The position numbers and the translations under genes are program-made. 64,000 nt of DNA from JBOHUC01 sp050733935 (lineage in GTDB: Bacteria > Eisenbacteria > RBG-16-71-46 > DASYSL01), in assembly GCA_050733935.1 (NCBI GenBank), contig JBOHUC010000008.1, positions 1-64,000 of the forward strand, in the 5' to 3' direction. Under the pieces are notes generated by a model. The model did not search any database and had not been told where the DNA came from. It worked only from the letters and a program-made list of their open reading frames with translations. Numbering within the stretch: position 1 is the stretch's first letter; the number at the start of each line of letters is the position of its first letter. This document shows, piece after piece, positions 16,543-25,159 of this stretch.

Positions 16543-19332
16543 ATGACCAATCTCCCTTCCTCGACGCGCGCTCGCCGCGCCTGCCGCACAAGCCCGTGGC
16601 GCGCGCTATCCGGAGCCCTTGCGCTGTTCTGTCTCGGCCTCGCGCTCGCCTCGCCTGCACTCGCTCGAGTGCCGGCGAACCTCGGCCAGGATCCCGCTCC
16701 CGGGACGATTTCATCCGGCGGATTCGGTGGCGCTCCGCCCATCGTAGACGGCAACATCGGGGACCTCATAGACTACGCGGCCGCAACTGGCCAGTCGTGT
16801 CTAGACACCGAGAGTCTGACCCCGGATGTTCGACCGAGGCCGGGCGATCTCTGCAAGACGAACGCCCTCCTTATTCCCTGCACCGCTCCGCAGGTGGCCT
16901 GTCTGGTCGGTGGCGGGACGTACTTCCAGAACGGATTCGACTTGACCCGTGTGGTCGTCGCCTACGACCGGGCGAACCAGACGCTCTACGTGGGCATTCG
17001 GGTGGCCGGGATCGTCGGCGACTCGGACGGTGACGGCACGCCGAATGCCGGCATTGGATGCACTCCGCCGCTCAATCCGGGCGAGCAGCGCATTCAGGAC
17101 CCGGCCGCGGTCGGCTTCCAGGAGAGCTACGCATGGGGCCTCGACATCGACTGCAATGGCAAGAGTGACATCCTGATCCGCACGAACTTGGACGGAGGGA
17201 ACAACCTGGTTCTCGACGTCCTCGGAGCGGCGTCCGGACCGAAGACGGTGGCGTTCAACGGCGCCGATATCGAGGGCAGGATCGAGAACCTCGCCCTGCC
17301 TTTCGTCTTCGGAATGTCCGCGTTCTCCGGCTCCACGACGGACGGCCTCTCGGAGGATGCCACGCCGAGCGTGCGCTGCGGCCCACCGGACATCGATCTC
17401 GATATCACGAAAAGCGCGAACCCGGCGACAGTTTGCCCGGGTCAAACGACGATCTTCACGATCGCGGTGCAGAACACGGGCGAGGCACCGCTCACGACGA
17501 CGCTGACCGACCAACTGCCGGCAGGGCTCACGTTCGACAACAATGTGAGCGGGGACTTCACATTCCAGAGTCATGTCGGAGGGCTCATCACGTTCACTCC
17601 GCTCGTGATTCCTCCGGGCGCGACCCGCACGGCGAGCTTCCGCGCCCTCGCGAGCGAATCGTGCTTTGGCGTGGTGCGGAACACGGCGACCGCGGTGGGC
17701 ACATTCACGGAGGCCTGCCTCGAGGCCGGCGGGAAGGGTCCCTTGTCGGTGATGCGCACGGCACTCTTCGACGTGACCTGCCGGGACCTCCCGTGCGTCG
17801 AGCTGACGGTCATTCCGCTCGCGCCGCAGTGCGAAGGCACGCCGGTCACGATCACGGGCTCGGTCCGGAACTGCTCGGAGGATCCTGAGACGATCGTCGT
17901 CGCGGTACAGGGCGGCGTTTCACAAGATCTGGGCACCGTGCCGGCCGGCGGCGTCTCGAACTTCTCCATCCCTGCGGGCAATCTGACCTGCGTGTCCGGG
18001 CCGCGCACGTACACGGTCACGGCGACGGCGACCGGGGCGTGCGATCCGGCCGCCACCGATTCGGAGACGGTCACCGTCGAGTGCAGGGCCGCGCCCTGCG
18101 CGCAGGTCACCGCGGTGGGTCCGACCTCGGCCTGCCCGGGAGAGGAGATCACGATCAGCGGCACCGCGACGAACTGCTCCACCGAGTCGGCCGACATTTC
18201 CGTCCAGCTTCCCGGCCAGTCGGCGCAGTCGTTTAACGACGTAGCGGCCGGGGCCACCGTGGGATTCGCGTTCACCTTCCCGATGCCCGAATGCACGGTC
18301 GGCCAGGCGGTGGTGTTCACGGTTACCGCGACCGCAAGCAATGACTGTGGCTCCGACTCGGCTGAGGCCTCGGTATCCGTGCTCTGCAATGAGTGCCAAC
18401 GCTGCCTCGGGGTTCTCATCCTCGACGAGGAAACAATCGACAACGACATTCATTCGATCGAGGACGCGGCCGACGATTGCAGTCTTCAGCCGGACCGTCT
18501 GATCAACGACGACCGGCCGCGCGAGGTCGGCAATCTGCCGTTCCGCTGGAACACCCTGTGCCCGGGCGGGATCGTGACGCTTCCGAGCGGGCAGCTCTTC
18601 GACGAGGGCGTCTTCGCCCTGCCTCCGGATACACCATGGAGCCTCGAAGACTTTGTCGCGGGAACGGTGCCACAGAGCCAGCTCGACAAGATTCGTGACG
18701 TGAACCCACTCCAGACTCCGGAGCTGCAGCTGCTCGAGGGGCACTCGTTCGTCGCGGTCGTATACGACAGTGACATCAGCATGAATTACGGGCCGACGAA
18801 CGGAAACCTGCAGGGCGCTCGGCTCGGGCTGTTCTTCTTCACGGTTCTCGACGTCATTCCACCCGGCACGCTGCCCGAGTCCGGGAGCGACACCAGCCAG
18901 TGGGACCTCGTGATTCGCGTAGATCCGGTGCCGGAGGACTTCTGCGTCGAACTGCCCGATCTCGACGGCTCGTCGCCTGCCGTGACGGCAAAGGTCGTCG
19001 ACGAGCTGGTCACCGGGGTGGAGTCCGTCGTCCCCGAGGCCGCAGCGTCGGGAATCCAGTTCCACCGGCCGTACCCGAATCCGTTCGCGGGCTCGATGAG
19101 CTACAGCTACCGGATCGCGGACCAAGAGCAGGCTGTGGACCTGGGCATCTATTCGATCAGCGGCCGACTGGTGAAGCGGCTGGACGCGGGCACGCGATCC
19201 CCCGGCGAGTACACCGTGCGCTGGGACGGTACGGCCGACGGCGGAGGTCGTGTGGCGGCCGGAGTCTATTTCCTGCGGGCGCAGGTCGGACACGAGCTCA
19301 AGGTGAGCCGGGTGGTCTTCGTGACCCGCTAG
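16543..19332 (+). CDS. Large secreted protein with DUF11 and Ig-like modules and a FlgD-type tail
   Basis: 929 residues from ATG 16543, with GGAGG 8 bases upstream; the signal peptide ends at ALAR near residue 44. The N-terminal ~240 residues (IVDGNIGDLIDYA ... DLTRVVVAYDRANQTLYVGIRVAGIVGDSDGDGTPN) recall surface-layer or choice-of-anchor domains. A DUF11 repeat spans about 287-400 (ITKSANPATVCPGQ.TIFTIAVQNTGEAPL...TDQLPAGLTF). Two related Cys-containing modules follow near 418-515 and 518-625 (C...V.P...C.G..VTI.G...NCS). The FlgD-like tail begins near 839 (PYPNPFAGSMSYSYRI) and ends VSRVVFVTR. Likely surface-exposed; function unknown. Confidence 0.75.
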   Translation: MTNLPSSTRARRACRTSPWRALSGALALFCLGLALASPALARVPANLGQDPAPGTISSGGFGGAPPIVDGNIGDLIDYAAATGQSCLDTESLTPDVRPRPGDLCKTNALLIPCTAPQVACLVGGGTYFQNGFDLTRVVVAYDRANQTLYVGIRVAGIVGDSDGDGTPNAGIGCTPPLNPGEQRIQDPAAVGFQESYAWGLDIDCNGKSDILIRTNLDGGNNLVLDVLGAASGPKTVAFNGADIEGRIENLALPFVFGMSAFSGSTTDGLSEDATPSVRCGPPDIDLDITKSANPATVCPGQTTIFTIAVQNTGEAPLTTTLTDQLPAGLTFDNNVSGDFTFQSHVGGLITFTPLVIPPGATRTASFRALASESCFGVVRNTATAVGTFTEACLEAGGKGPLSVMRTALFDVTCRDLPCVELTVIPLAPQCEGTPVTITGSVRNCSEDPETIVVAVQGGVSQDLGTVPAGGVSNFSIPAGNLTCVSGPRTYTVTATATGACDPAATDSETVTVECRAAPCAQVTAVGPTSACPGEEITISGTATNCSTESADISVQLPGQSAQSFNDVAAGATVGFAFTFPMPECTVGQAVVFTVTATASNDCGSDSAEASVSVLCNECQRCLGVLILDEETIDNDIHSIEDAADDCSLQPDRLINDDRPREVGNLPFRWNTLCPGGIVTLPSGQLFDEGVFALPPDTPWSLEDFVAGTVPQSQLDKIRDVNPLQTPELQLLEGHSFVAVVYDSDISMNYGPTNGNLQGARLGLFFFTVLDVIPPGTLPESGSDTSQWDLVIRVDPVPEDFCVELPDLDGSSPAVTAKVVDELVTGVESVVPEAAASGIQFHRPYPNPFAGSMSYSYRIADQEQAVDLGIYSISGRLVKRLDAGTRSPGEYTVRWDGTADGGGRVAAGVYFLRAQVGHELKVSRVVFVTR

Positions 19333-19360
19333 TTTGAGGATTCTCAGCATGTTGTTCGCT

Positions 19361-19399
19361 GAACCGGAGGGCTGCCATGCCAGTCGAGCCCTCTGGTTC
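19361..19399. terminator. Hairpin between convergent genes, possible terminator
   Basis: GAACCGGAGGGCT at 19361-19373 pairs with AGCCCTCTGGTTC at 19387-19399 (12 of 13 pairs) around a 13-base loop. There is no U-tract on either side, so intrinsic termination is uncertain. It lies just after the DUF11 protein stop and before the end of the CPBP gene. Confidence 0.45.
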
Positions 19400-19487
19400 G
19401 GTGGAACACGGTCGAGGGATGGACGGTGTCGGAGGCAGCCGAGGCGGTACACAAGCTCGAGGACCCGAGCGGGCGCGCCCGGCGGAC

Positions 19488-20225
19488 CTAGCCGTTGCGC
19501 GCAGCCGCGGCGCCGGGCCCGAGGAAGTAGAGCAGCGTCGGGATCGCGTTGAACGCGTAGTGCGCGAGCACCGGAACCGTGAGGGAACCGGTTCGCGCGT
19601 ACAGGAAGCACATCCACACGCCGAGCGCGAATCCGAGGACGAGCCACATGCCCACGACCGGCCACGGGTACTCGGGCCCGAGGAGCGCGAACTGGGTCGC
19701 GTGGCGGACGGCGAACAGAGCGGAGGAGACGACCGCGCCGAACGCGAAGCCGCGGGAGCGCGCGAGCCGTTCGTGCAGGTAGCCGCGGTAGAAGACTTCC
19801 TCACCGAGCCCCGCCCACAGGAAGATGAATCCCAGATAGAGCCCGAGCAGCGGAGCGGGAGCGGTATGCCAGCGCGCGCCGACGATCTCGAACATGCGCT
19901 GGAACGCCGCCCCGAACTCGAACATCGGCCCGGTCTGCGCCGCCGCCGGAACGCCTCCGGCCGAGAGGAGCGCCGGATAGAGGACGCCCGCCCACACGGC
20001 GCCGAGCGCCTGGAGTCCGATCGCGGTGCCGAGGACGAGGAGCCAGCCGCGCCACCCGACGCGCGAGATGGGAGCGAACTTGAGCCCGCCGAACACGAAC
20101 GGAAGCGCCGTCGTGAGCCCGGCGTAGACGACGTAGTACGGCGCCCACGGTGCGAGCGCCTTCTCGGCCCACGCGAGCGCGGTGAGCGCGAGCGTGAGCA
20201 CGAGGGCCTGGCGGGCCGGCGTCAT
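19488..20225 (-). CDS. CPBP family intramembrane glutamic endopeptidase
   Basis: 245 residues with about seven hydrophobic segments. The Rce1/CPBP signature EEVFYRGYLHERL lies near residue 142, followed by the second motif region SSALFAVRHAT and the third AHYAFNAIPTLLY. These Glu and His residues form the active site in CPBP/Rce1 proteases, which in bacteria act in bacteriocin self-immunity or membrane protein processing. The ATG at 20225 overlaps the stop of the upstream DUF4010 gene as ATGA, so the two are translationally coupled. Confidence 0.88.
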   Translation of the reverse strand: MTPARQALVLTLALTALAWAEKALAPWAPYYVVYAGLTTALPFVFGGLKFAPISRVGWRGWLLVLGTAIGLQALGAVWAGVLYPALLSAGGVPAAAQTGPMFEFGAAFQRMFEIVGARWHTAPAPLLGLYLGFIFLWAGLGEEVFYRGYLHERLARSRGFAFGAVVSSALFAVRHATQFALLGPEYPWPVVGMWLVLGFALGVWMCFLYARTGSLTVPVLAHYAFNAIPTLLYFLGPGAAAARNG

Positions 20226-21295
20226 CGCGCGCCCACGAAGTAGCCGCTCCACGCCGCGAGCAGGACGAGCACCATGCCGGGAATCGTCACGAGCGCGAAC
20301 GCACGGCTCCCCGTCGTGAGCGCGACCAGGATCTTGCTCGCCGTGTTCGTCGAGAGCCCAGCGAGGATCGGAACGACCGCTTCTCCGGATGAGATCCGCC
20401 CACTCACCACGAGCGACGCGGCCGAGATCGCACCCGCGTGGGCATCCGCAAGGCCCGCGAGTCCGGTCGCGGTCACGAGGCCGGCCCTCCCGAGCCGCTC
20501 GGTCGCGATCGCCGAGACGAACAGCACGATCGAGACCACCGCCGGAAAGAGGAGTGCCGTGCGCAGGTCGAACGCCCTCCCCGACCGCTCCGCTTCGCCG
20601 GCGGTCTTCGAAGGGCGGCTTCCGCGGGCGGCCCTCCAGGCCACGACCGCGCCGTAGGCGACCGCGGTCAAGCCCGCGAACACGAGCGGCCAGGTCATCG
20701 CTTCGAGAACGGAGAGCCGGACCGCGAGCAGGACGATCGCCAGTTGAACGACGGTCGCGACCGTCGAGAGCACGGCTCCCGCGGCCGCGGCTCCGCACAG
20801 AGCGGGCTCGTTCCGCGCGCGCCCGCCCAGGGTCGCGATCGTCGCCGTGCTCGAGACGAAGCCCGAGGCAAAGCCGGCGATCGGAAGTCCGTGGCGCGGC
20901 CCGAGGACGCGCACGGCGACGTAGCCCGCACCGCTGATCGCCATGACGAGCACGACCAGGCGCCACAGCACGTGCGGGTTGAGCACGCCGAACGGACCGA
21001 CGGGATGGTTCGGCACGAGCGGAAGGATGACGAGCGCCGCCGCCGCGAAGACGAGCGCATCGTGCACTTCGCGCTCGCTCAGGATGTTCGAAGAGAATCT
21101 GTGGAGCCAGGTGCGCGAGGCCAGGAGAACGGCCACGGTCACGGCCAGACCCGACGCGAGTGCGGGGCGTTCGATCGCGAGCCCGCCGAGCAGGAACGTG
21201 ACGAGGAGAGCGACCTCGGTCGTCAATCCGGGATCCGAGGAGCGCGCACGTGCATAGGACAGGATCGTGAGGCCCGCGAGGAAGAGCCCCGACAC
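20222..21295 (-). CDS. DUF4010 membrane protein, C-terminal part of a frameshifted MgtC-DUF4010 gene
   Basis: 357 residues from a GTG at 21295, almost entirely membrane helices. DPGLTTEVALLVTFLLGGLA and GFVSSTATIATLGGRA are typical of the second half of MgtC/SapB-DUF4010 proteins, with the DUF4010 domain following (TGLAGLADAHAGAISAASL). In intact relatives this is preceded by an MgtC N-terminus, which here sits upstream in another frame (21296-21486). The in-frame TAG at 21326-21328 separates the two. If the shift is real the gene is broken or begins internally; if a base is missing from the assembly it is one ~420-residue protein. Confidence 0.8.
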   Translation of the reverse strand: MSGLFLAGLTILSYARARSSDPGLTTEVALLVTFLLGGLAIERPALASGLAVTVAVLLASRTWLHRFSSNILSEREVHDALVFAAAALVILPLVPNHPVGPFGVLNPHVLWRLVVLVMAISGAGYVAVRVLGPRHGLPIAGFASGFVSSTATIATLGGRARNEPALCGAAAAGAVLSTVATVVQLAIVLLAVRLSVLEAMTWPLVFAGLTAVAYGAVVAWRAARGSRPSKTAGEAERSGRAFDLRTALLFPAVVSIVLFVSAIATERLGRAGLVTATGLAGLADAHAGAISAASLVVSGRISSGEAVVPILAGLSTNTASKILVALTTGSRAFALVTIPGMVLVLLAAWSGYFVGAR

Positions 21296-21486
21296 GAGAA
21301 ATGCGCCGGGGATGGCAGGAGCAGGCTAACGCCGCCGAGCAGCGCGGCGAGCGTGAACGTGCGAATTCCGGCCGGAGCCCGCGACGGACCTTCGCCCTTG
21401 CGGCGTTCGCGCTCGACCCCGATCAGCAGGCCGATCCCGAGCGAGACCGCGAGCCGGAGGACGGCCGGATCGAGCGCGCTTAGCAC
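21296..21486 (-). pseudogene. MgtC-like N-terminal fragment, out of frame with the DUF4010 gene
   Basis: A GTG at 21486 opens MLSALDPAVLRLAVSLGIGLLIGVERERRKG...AGIRTFTLAALLGGVSLLL, the diagnostic start of MgtC/SapB membrane proteins. Around 21305-21325 the frame must shift by one base to continue as PAIPGAFLVSGLFLAGLTILSYARA, the expected next segment. After the shift point this frame becomes Arg/Ser-rich and runs to a stop at 21223. The sequence at the junction is not a classical slippery heptamer, so a one-base deletion or sequencing error is more likely than programmed frameshifting. Confidence 0.72.
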
Positions 21487-21520
21487 CGACGGCTCACGTT
21501 AGCGGTTCCTCCCTCCTGCC

Positions 21521-22078
21521 TCAGCCGGTCCAGCCCATCCGCGTACGCAGACTCTCGATGTGCGCGACGTGGTGACAGCCGTGCCAGGCATAGAGTGCGA
21601 CAAGTCGCTCGAGCGGAAGGAGCTCCCCGGGAAGATCCGGGTGCCGGAACGTGGTCGCGAAATCGTCGGCGCTCATCGAGCGGAGAAGCCGCACCCAGCG
21701 GTCGTGGAGTCCCTCGAGAAACCCGAGCGAAGGCTCGACCGGCGCGGTGCGGGCGTCGAGAAGTGCCGCCCACAGCGATTCGTCGTACGTCTTGACCGTC
21801 GGACGGTCCTCGGTGAGCGCGAGGCGGAAGCGCACGTACGCGTTCACGTGGCTGTCGGGCACGTGGTGTGCAACCTGCCGCACCGTCCAACCGCCCTCGC
21901 GGTAAGGCGTGTCGAGCTGTGCTTCGTCGAGACCGCGGACCACGGCGCGAAGCCGCGCCGGAGTGTCGGCAATCTCTGTGATCCACGTCTCGCGCCGCGC
22001 GGCATCGCCCGGCCCCTCGTAGCGAAACGGTCCGATCGGATAGCGGAGGTCGGTCTCGAGCTCCTGCGGTCCTTTCAT
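21521..22078 (-). CDS. YfiT/BstA-type DinB-fold thiol transferase or metal-dependent hydrolase
   Basis: 185 residues, typical length. The opening LRYPIGPF.Y.G and then RLRAVVRGLDEAQLDTPYREGGWTVRQVAHHVPDSHVNAYVRFRLALTED mark the YfiT family, which includes bacillithiol S-transferases of the DinB superfamily. The metal-binding His residues are in HHVPDSH and in the final HGCHHVAHIE. Substrate unknown here; low-molecular-weight thiol conjugation is a family-level guess. It is 22 bases downstream of another DinB-fold gene on the same strand. Confidence 0.88.
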   Translation of the reverse strand: MKGPQELETDLRYPIGPFRYEGPGDAARRETWITEIADTPARLRAVVRGLDEAQLDTPYREGGWTVRQVAHHVPDSHVNAYVRFRLALTEDRPTVKTYDESLWAALLDARTAPVEPSLGFLEGLHDRWVRLLRSMSADDFATTFRHPDLPGELLPLERLVALYAWHGCHHVAHIESLRTRMGWTG

Positions 22079-22100
22079 GGGAATCTCCTGCGTTCGGGAA

Positions 22101-22622
22101 TCAATCCGAGCCTTCGATGAGTCGCGTGAGCGCGGGCACGAGGCCGAGCATGCGCACGTACAGCGCGAGCTGTCCGCGATGGTACTCCTCGTGCGCGATT
22201 CCGTGGTGCCACCATTCGTAACGCGTCCCGGGACGGCCGTTGAAATAGGTCATGAGCTGGAGCAGCGAAAGCTCTCCGGGCTCGCGGAACTTCCGTTCCG
22301 CGTCTTCGATCTGCGAAGCGAGAAGCGCGAGCAGCTCGCGCTTCGTCTTCGCGCGCGCCACGCTGCCGCCGTACTTTCGAATCATCTTCGGCCACGGGGC
22401 GCGCATGAGGTTCGCGTCGGGGCGGGTGAGCTCGCCCGTCATGATGCTCGCGAATTCGAGGATGTGCTGGACGAGCTCGCGCACGCTTCTTGTTCCGGGG
22501 GCGGGACGGAAGTCGAAGCGGTCGGCGGGGACGAGCCGGACCTCGGCCATGAGACCCTCACGGACGCCCCGCCAGGATTCGAGGGTCTCCTCGAGGCGGG
22601 TCGGGTTGGGGCGCTGAGCCAT
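22101..22622 (-). CDS. DinB family protein
   Basis: 173 residues from ATG 22622, preferred to the GTG two codons upstream because AGGAGG lies 5 bases before it. RSVRELVQHILEFASIMTGEL and WWHHGIAHEEYHRGQLALYVRMLGLVP carry the three His ligands expected in the DinB/YfiT four-helix bundle. Bacterial members are metal-dependent transferases or hydrolases of mostly unknown substrate. First gene of a leftward run that includes the YfiT-like gene, the MgtC-DUF4010 gene and the CPBP gene. Confidence 0.85.
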   Translation of the reverse strand: MAQRPNPTRLEETLESWRGVREGLMAEVRLVPADRFDFRPAPGTRSVRELVQHILEFASIMTGELTRPDANLMRAPWPKMIRKYGGSVARAKTKRELLALLASQIEDAERKFREPGELSLLQLMTYFNGRPGTRYEWWHHGIAHEEYHRGQLALYVRMLGLVPALTRLIEGSD

Positions 22623-22660
22623 GGACACCTCCTAGAATCGGGAAGGGCAATCTACCCGTT

Positions 22661-22791
22661 GTGCTCCGAAGATTGATGATGGGAGTTCGATCTCATCTTG
22701 GGACAACGTGTTAGGCGAATTCGGCCGCGGCCGGGCCAAACTGGCTGTCGCCGCGGGACTTGTCTCGGCCCATCCTCAATTTTCGGAGCAC
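22661..22791. repeat. Long inverted repeat, possible miniature mobile element
   Basis: The left arm at 22661-22683 begins GTGCTCCGAAGATTGATGAT. The right arm at 22769-22791 is its reverse complement with 2 mismatches in 23 positions. The arms are 85 bases apart. No obvious target-site duplication flanks them and no transposase is nearby. The layout suits a small non-autonomous element or a regulatory structure. Confidence 0.6.
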
Positions 22792-22802
22792 TCCCGAAGG
22801 GT

Positions 22803-22831
22803 TTGACGGCCGGGCTTTCCTGACGGATACT
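22803..22831 (+). promoter_or_regulatory. Candidate sigma70-type promoter
   Basis: TTGACG at 22803-22808 and GATACT at 22826-22831 with a 17-base spacer. It points toward the secreted protein gene at 23074 and lies 12 bases after the right arm of the inverted repeat. Confidence 0.5.
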
Positions 22832-23073
22832 CTCTCGGCCTGCGAGCGCATCGGATATTTTTGAAACGCGCGCGGACTTTCGCAGACGGAACTCAGGCTC
22901 CAGTTCTCCCCCGCGTTGCGCCCCCCCGCGACGAGACGAATCGTTCATGACCCGGCCAGGCGTGCGTCCTCGCGGGCTCGCCCCAGGCAGGAGTCGTCGT
23001 ATCCGGGGAGCATCAGGAAGAGCCCCGACACAAACTCCCGCGCGTTCCTCTAACGCGCCGGTCAGGAGACACG

Positions 23074-23988
23074 ATGAATCTGCGTTATCAAAGGATCGCT
23101 GTGGCCGCACTCGCCGCACTCGCGATTTCCGGTGGAGCCGCGCTTGCCGGATCGCTCGATGCTCCGTCCATGGGGGTGGCGAGGAGCGACAAGCCGTCAA
23201 CGGTACGGCTCGAAGTCACCGCGGGCGAGACCGGGGCATCCGGGGGATTCGAAGTCCAGTGGATGAAGAAAGTCGACTACGACGCACGCGGCGGCTGGCC
23301 GACCGAATACGACCATGCCGTGGTCACGTGCGAATTCTCGGGCATCCCCACGTGGACGGTCGAAGGAGCGGGATCCTACGTCCTGGGTTCGCTCGAAAGC
23401 CAGATGGTCGAGCTCGGTCAGCTGTTCGACGAAACGGGCGTGGCTTCGACCTACACGCACGAGCTCGAGTCCTTCACCGACTATGTCGTTCGCGTGCGCG
23501 CGATCGGGGCGGGCGGGGACAGCGACAGCCCGTACGGCGAGACGCTGTCCATTCGCACCGGCCTGCGTCGCGAGAATTGCACGTTCACGCAGGGCTTCTG
23601 GAAGAACCACCCAGAGGTGTGGCCGGTCGTCGGGCTCACCATCGCCGGACACTTCTACACGGCATCGGAGCTCCTCGACATTTTCAATGAGCCGGCCCGC
23701 GGAAACGGACTGCTCATCCTGGCCCATCAGCTGATCGCGGCGAAGCTCAACATCGAGAACGGTGCTGATCCGACGGCCGCCTCGGCCTCGATTGCGGCCG
23801 CGGAAGCGCTCATCGGCGCGCTCATCATCCCGCCGGTTGGAGGCGGATTCCTCGATCCCGACGACGTCAGCGCACTCACGGGCGCTCTCGACCTCTACAA
23901 CAACGGCTTGTCCGGACCCCCGCACTGCGGCACGGTTCCGGCGACCGAGAAGACCTGGGGCCAGGTCAAGGCGCTCTATCGCAACTGA
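23074..23988 (+). CDS. Secreted fibronectin III-like/QGFWKNH protein ending in a TWGQ tail
   Basis: 304 residues; signal peptide cleaved near GGAALAGS. Residues ~40-165 look like a fibronectin type III sandwich, ending LESFTDYVVRVRAIGAGGDSDSPYGETLSIRT. At about 169-182, CTFTQGFWKNHPEVWP is a motif that recurs in secreted proteins of many phyla, followed by a helical region. The protein has no FlgD-like tail. It ends CGTVPATEKTWGQVKALYRN, and the last residues closely match those of the unrelated secreted protein at 44262 (CSVPAESRTWGQMKVLYR). A strong terminator follows at 24043. Function unknown. Confidence 0.7.
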   Translation: MNLRYQRIAVAALAALAISGGAALAGSLDAPSMGVARSDKPSTVRLEVTAGETGASGGFEVQWMKKVDYDARGGWPTEYDHAVVTCEFSGIPTWTVEGAGSYVLGSLESQMVELGQLFDETGVASTYTHELESFTDYVVRVRAIGAGGDSDSPYGETLSIRTGLRRENCTFTQGFWKNHPEVWPVVGLTIAGHFYTASELLDIFNEPARGNGLLILAHQLIAAKLNIENGADPTAASASIAAAEALIGALIIPPVGGGFLDPDDVSALTGALDLYNNGLSGPPHCGTVPATEKTWGQVKALYRN

Positions 23989-24042
23989 AGCGCGCTTGAC
24001 GCATGCCTGACGCGCGGCCGACGCCGGTCACGCAGTGAGCTC

Positions 24043-24076
24043 GGGCGGGGAGGGCAACCTCCCCGCCCTTCTCTTT
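24043..24076 (+). terminator. Rho-independent terminator
   Basis: GGGCGGGGAGG pairs perfectly with CCTCCCCGCCC (11 bp) around a GCAA tetraloop, followed by TTCTCTTT. It closes the transcript of the TWGQ-tail protein before hemE. Confidence 0.92.
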
Positions 24077-24097
24077 GTTACACTGCCGCCCGTCCCC

Positions 24098-25159
24098 ATG
24101 AGCGCGCCCCCGCCCCATCCGTCCGACCAATCCGTCTTCATGCGGGCCTGCCGCCGGGAGCCCGTTCCGCACACGCCGATCTGGCTAATGCGCCAGGCCG
24201 GCCGCTACATGGAGGAGTATCGCGCGGTCCGCGCGAAGACCACGCTGCTCGATCTCTGCAAGTCCCCCGATCTCGTGAGCGAAGTCACGGTGACGGCCGC
24301 CCGCCGTCTCGGCGTGGACGCCGCGATCCTGTTCGCCGATCTCCTCCTCGTGGTCGAGCCGCTCGGCCTTCGTCTCGAGTTCTCGCAGGGAGAAGGACCG
24401 GTGATCGACCCGCCGGTTCGTGACGGCCGGGGGGTCGATTCCCTGCGCGAGGTCCGTCCCGAAGACCTCGCTTACGTGTTCGACGCGGTGCGCGCAACGC
24501 GCCGTGATCTCGACGCGGGGCTTCCCCTCATCGGATTCGCGGGCGCACCGTTCACGGTCGCCTCGTACCTGATCGAAGGCCGAGGCTCCCGCCACTACGC
24601 GCACACGAAGCGCCTCATGTACGGAGACGAAGGCGCCTGGAACGCGCTCATGGAAAAACTCGTGCGCGCGCAGACGGCCTATCTCAACCGCCAGATCGAG
24701 GCCGGATGCCAGGCCGTCCAGTTGTTCGACAGCTGGGTCGGAGCGCTCTCCCCCACCGACTACCGGCGCTACGTGAAGCCGCACGTGCGGGCGCTCCTCG
24801 CCGGAGTCACGCCGGGTGTGCCCGTCCTTCACTTCGGAACCGGCACGGCGGCGCTGCTCGCGGACATGCGGGACGCGGGCGGCAGCGTGATCGGCCTCGA
24901 CTGGCGCGTCGATCTCGATCGCGCGTGGTCGGAAGTGGGATACGACCGCGCGATCATGGGGAATCTCGATCCGCTCGTGCTCCTCGCGGAGCCGGCCGTC
25001 GTTGAGCGCGAGGCCGGCCGCATCCTCGATCAGGCCGCGGGGCGCCCGGGGCATGTCTTCAACCTGGGCCACGGCATCCTTCCCGAAACTCCGGTCGATC
25101 ACGTGATTCGGCTCGTCCAGACGGTGCACGAACGGTCCGCGCGGACCGCGCCGCGATGA
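24098..25159 (+). CDS. hemE: Uroporphyrinogen decarboxylase
   Basis: 353 residues. ATG 24098 follows the terminator, so the in-frame GTG at 24035, which lies before the hairpin, is unlikely. The enzyme converts uroporphyrinogen III to coproporphyrinogen III in the cytosol. Family motifs are clear: PIWLMRQAGRYMEEYR, ILFADLLLVVEPLGL..EF..GEGP, PLIGFAGAPFTVASYLIEG, AVQLFDSWVGALSP and HVFNLGHGILPETP. The stop overlaps the hemH start as ATGA, so it leads a three-gene haem operon. Confidence 0.97.
   Translation: MSAPPPHPSDQSVFMRACRREPVPHTPIWLMRQAGRYMEEYRAVRAKTTLLDLCKSPDLVSEVTVTAARRLGVDAAILFADLLLVVEPLGLRLEFSQGEGPVIDPPVRDGRGVDSLREVRPEDLAYVFDAVRATRRDLDAGLPLIGFAGAPFTVASYLIEGRGSRHYAHTKRLMYGDEGAWNALMEKLVRAQTAYLNRQIEAGCQAVQLFDSWVGALSPTDYRRYVKPHVRALLAGVTPGVPVLHFGTGTAALLADMRDAGGSVIGLDWRVDLDRAWSEVGYDRAIMGNLDPLVLLAEPAVVEREAGRILDQAAGRPGHVFNLGHGILPETPVDHVIRLVQTVHERSARTAPR

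Larger units (their letters stand above)
22623..23073. other. Divergent intergenic region
   Basis: This 451-base stretch separates the leftward DinB gene from the rightward QGFWKNH protein. It holds a long imperfect inverted repeat (22661-22791) and a good promoter match (22803-22831). The promoter would give a leader of about 235 bases, in which I see no recognisable riboswitch or reading frame. AGGAG 7 bases before 23074 is the ribosome-binding site of the downstream gene. Confidence 0.6.

Noticed and set aside
21300..21330. Programmed ribosomal frameshift in the MgtC-DUF4010 gene
   Set aside because: No slippery heptamer or downstream pseudoknot was seen; a one-base deletion or read error is simpler.
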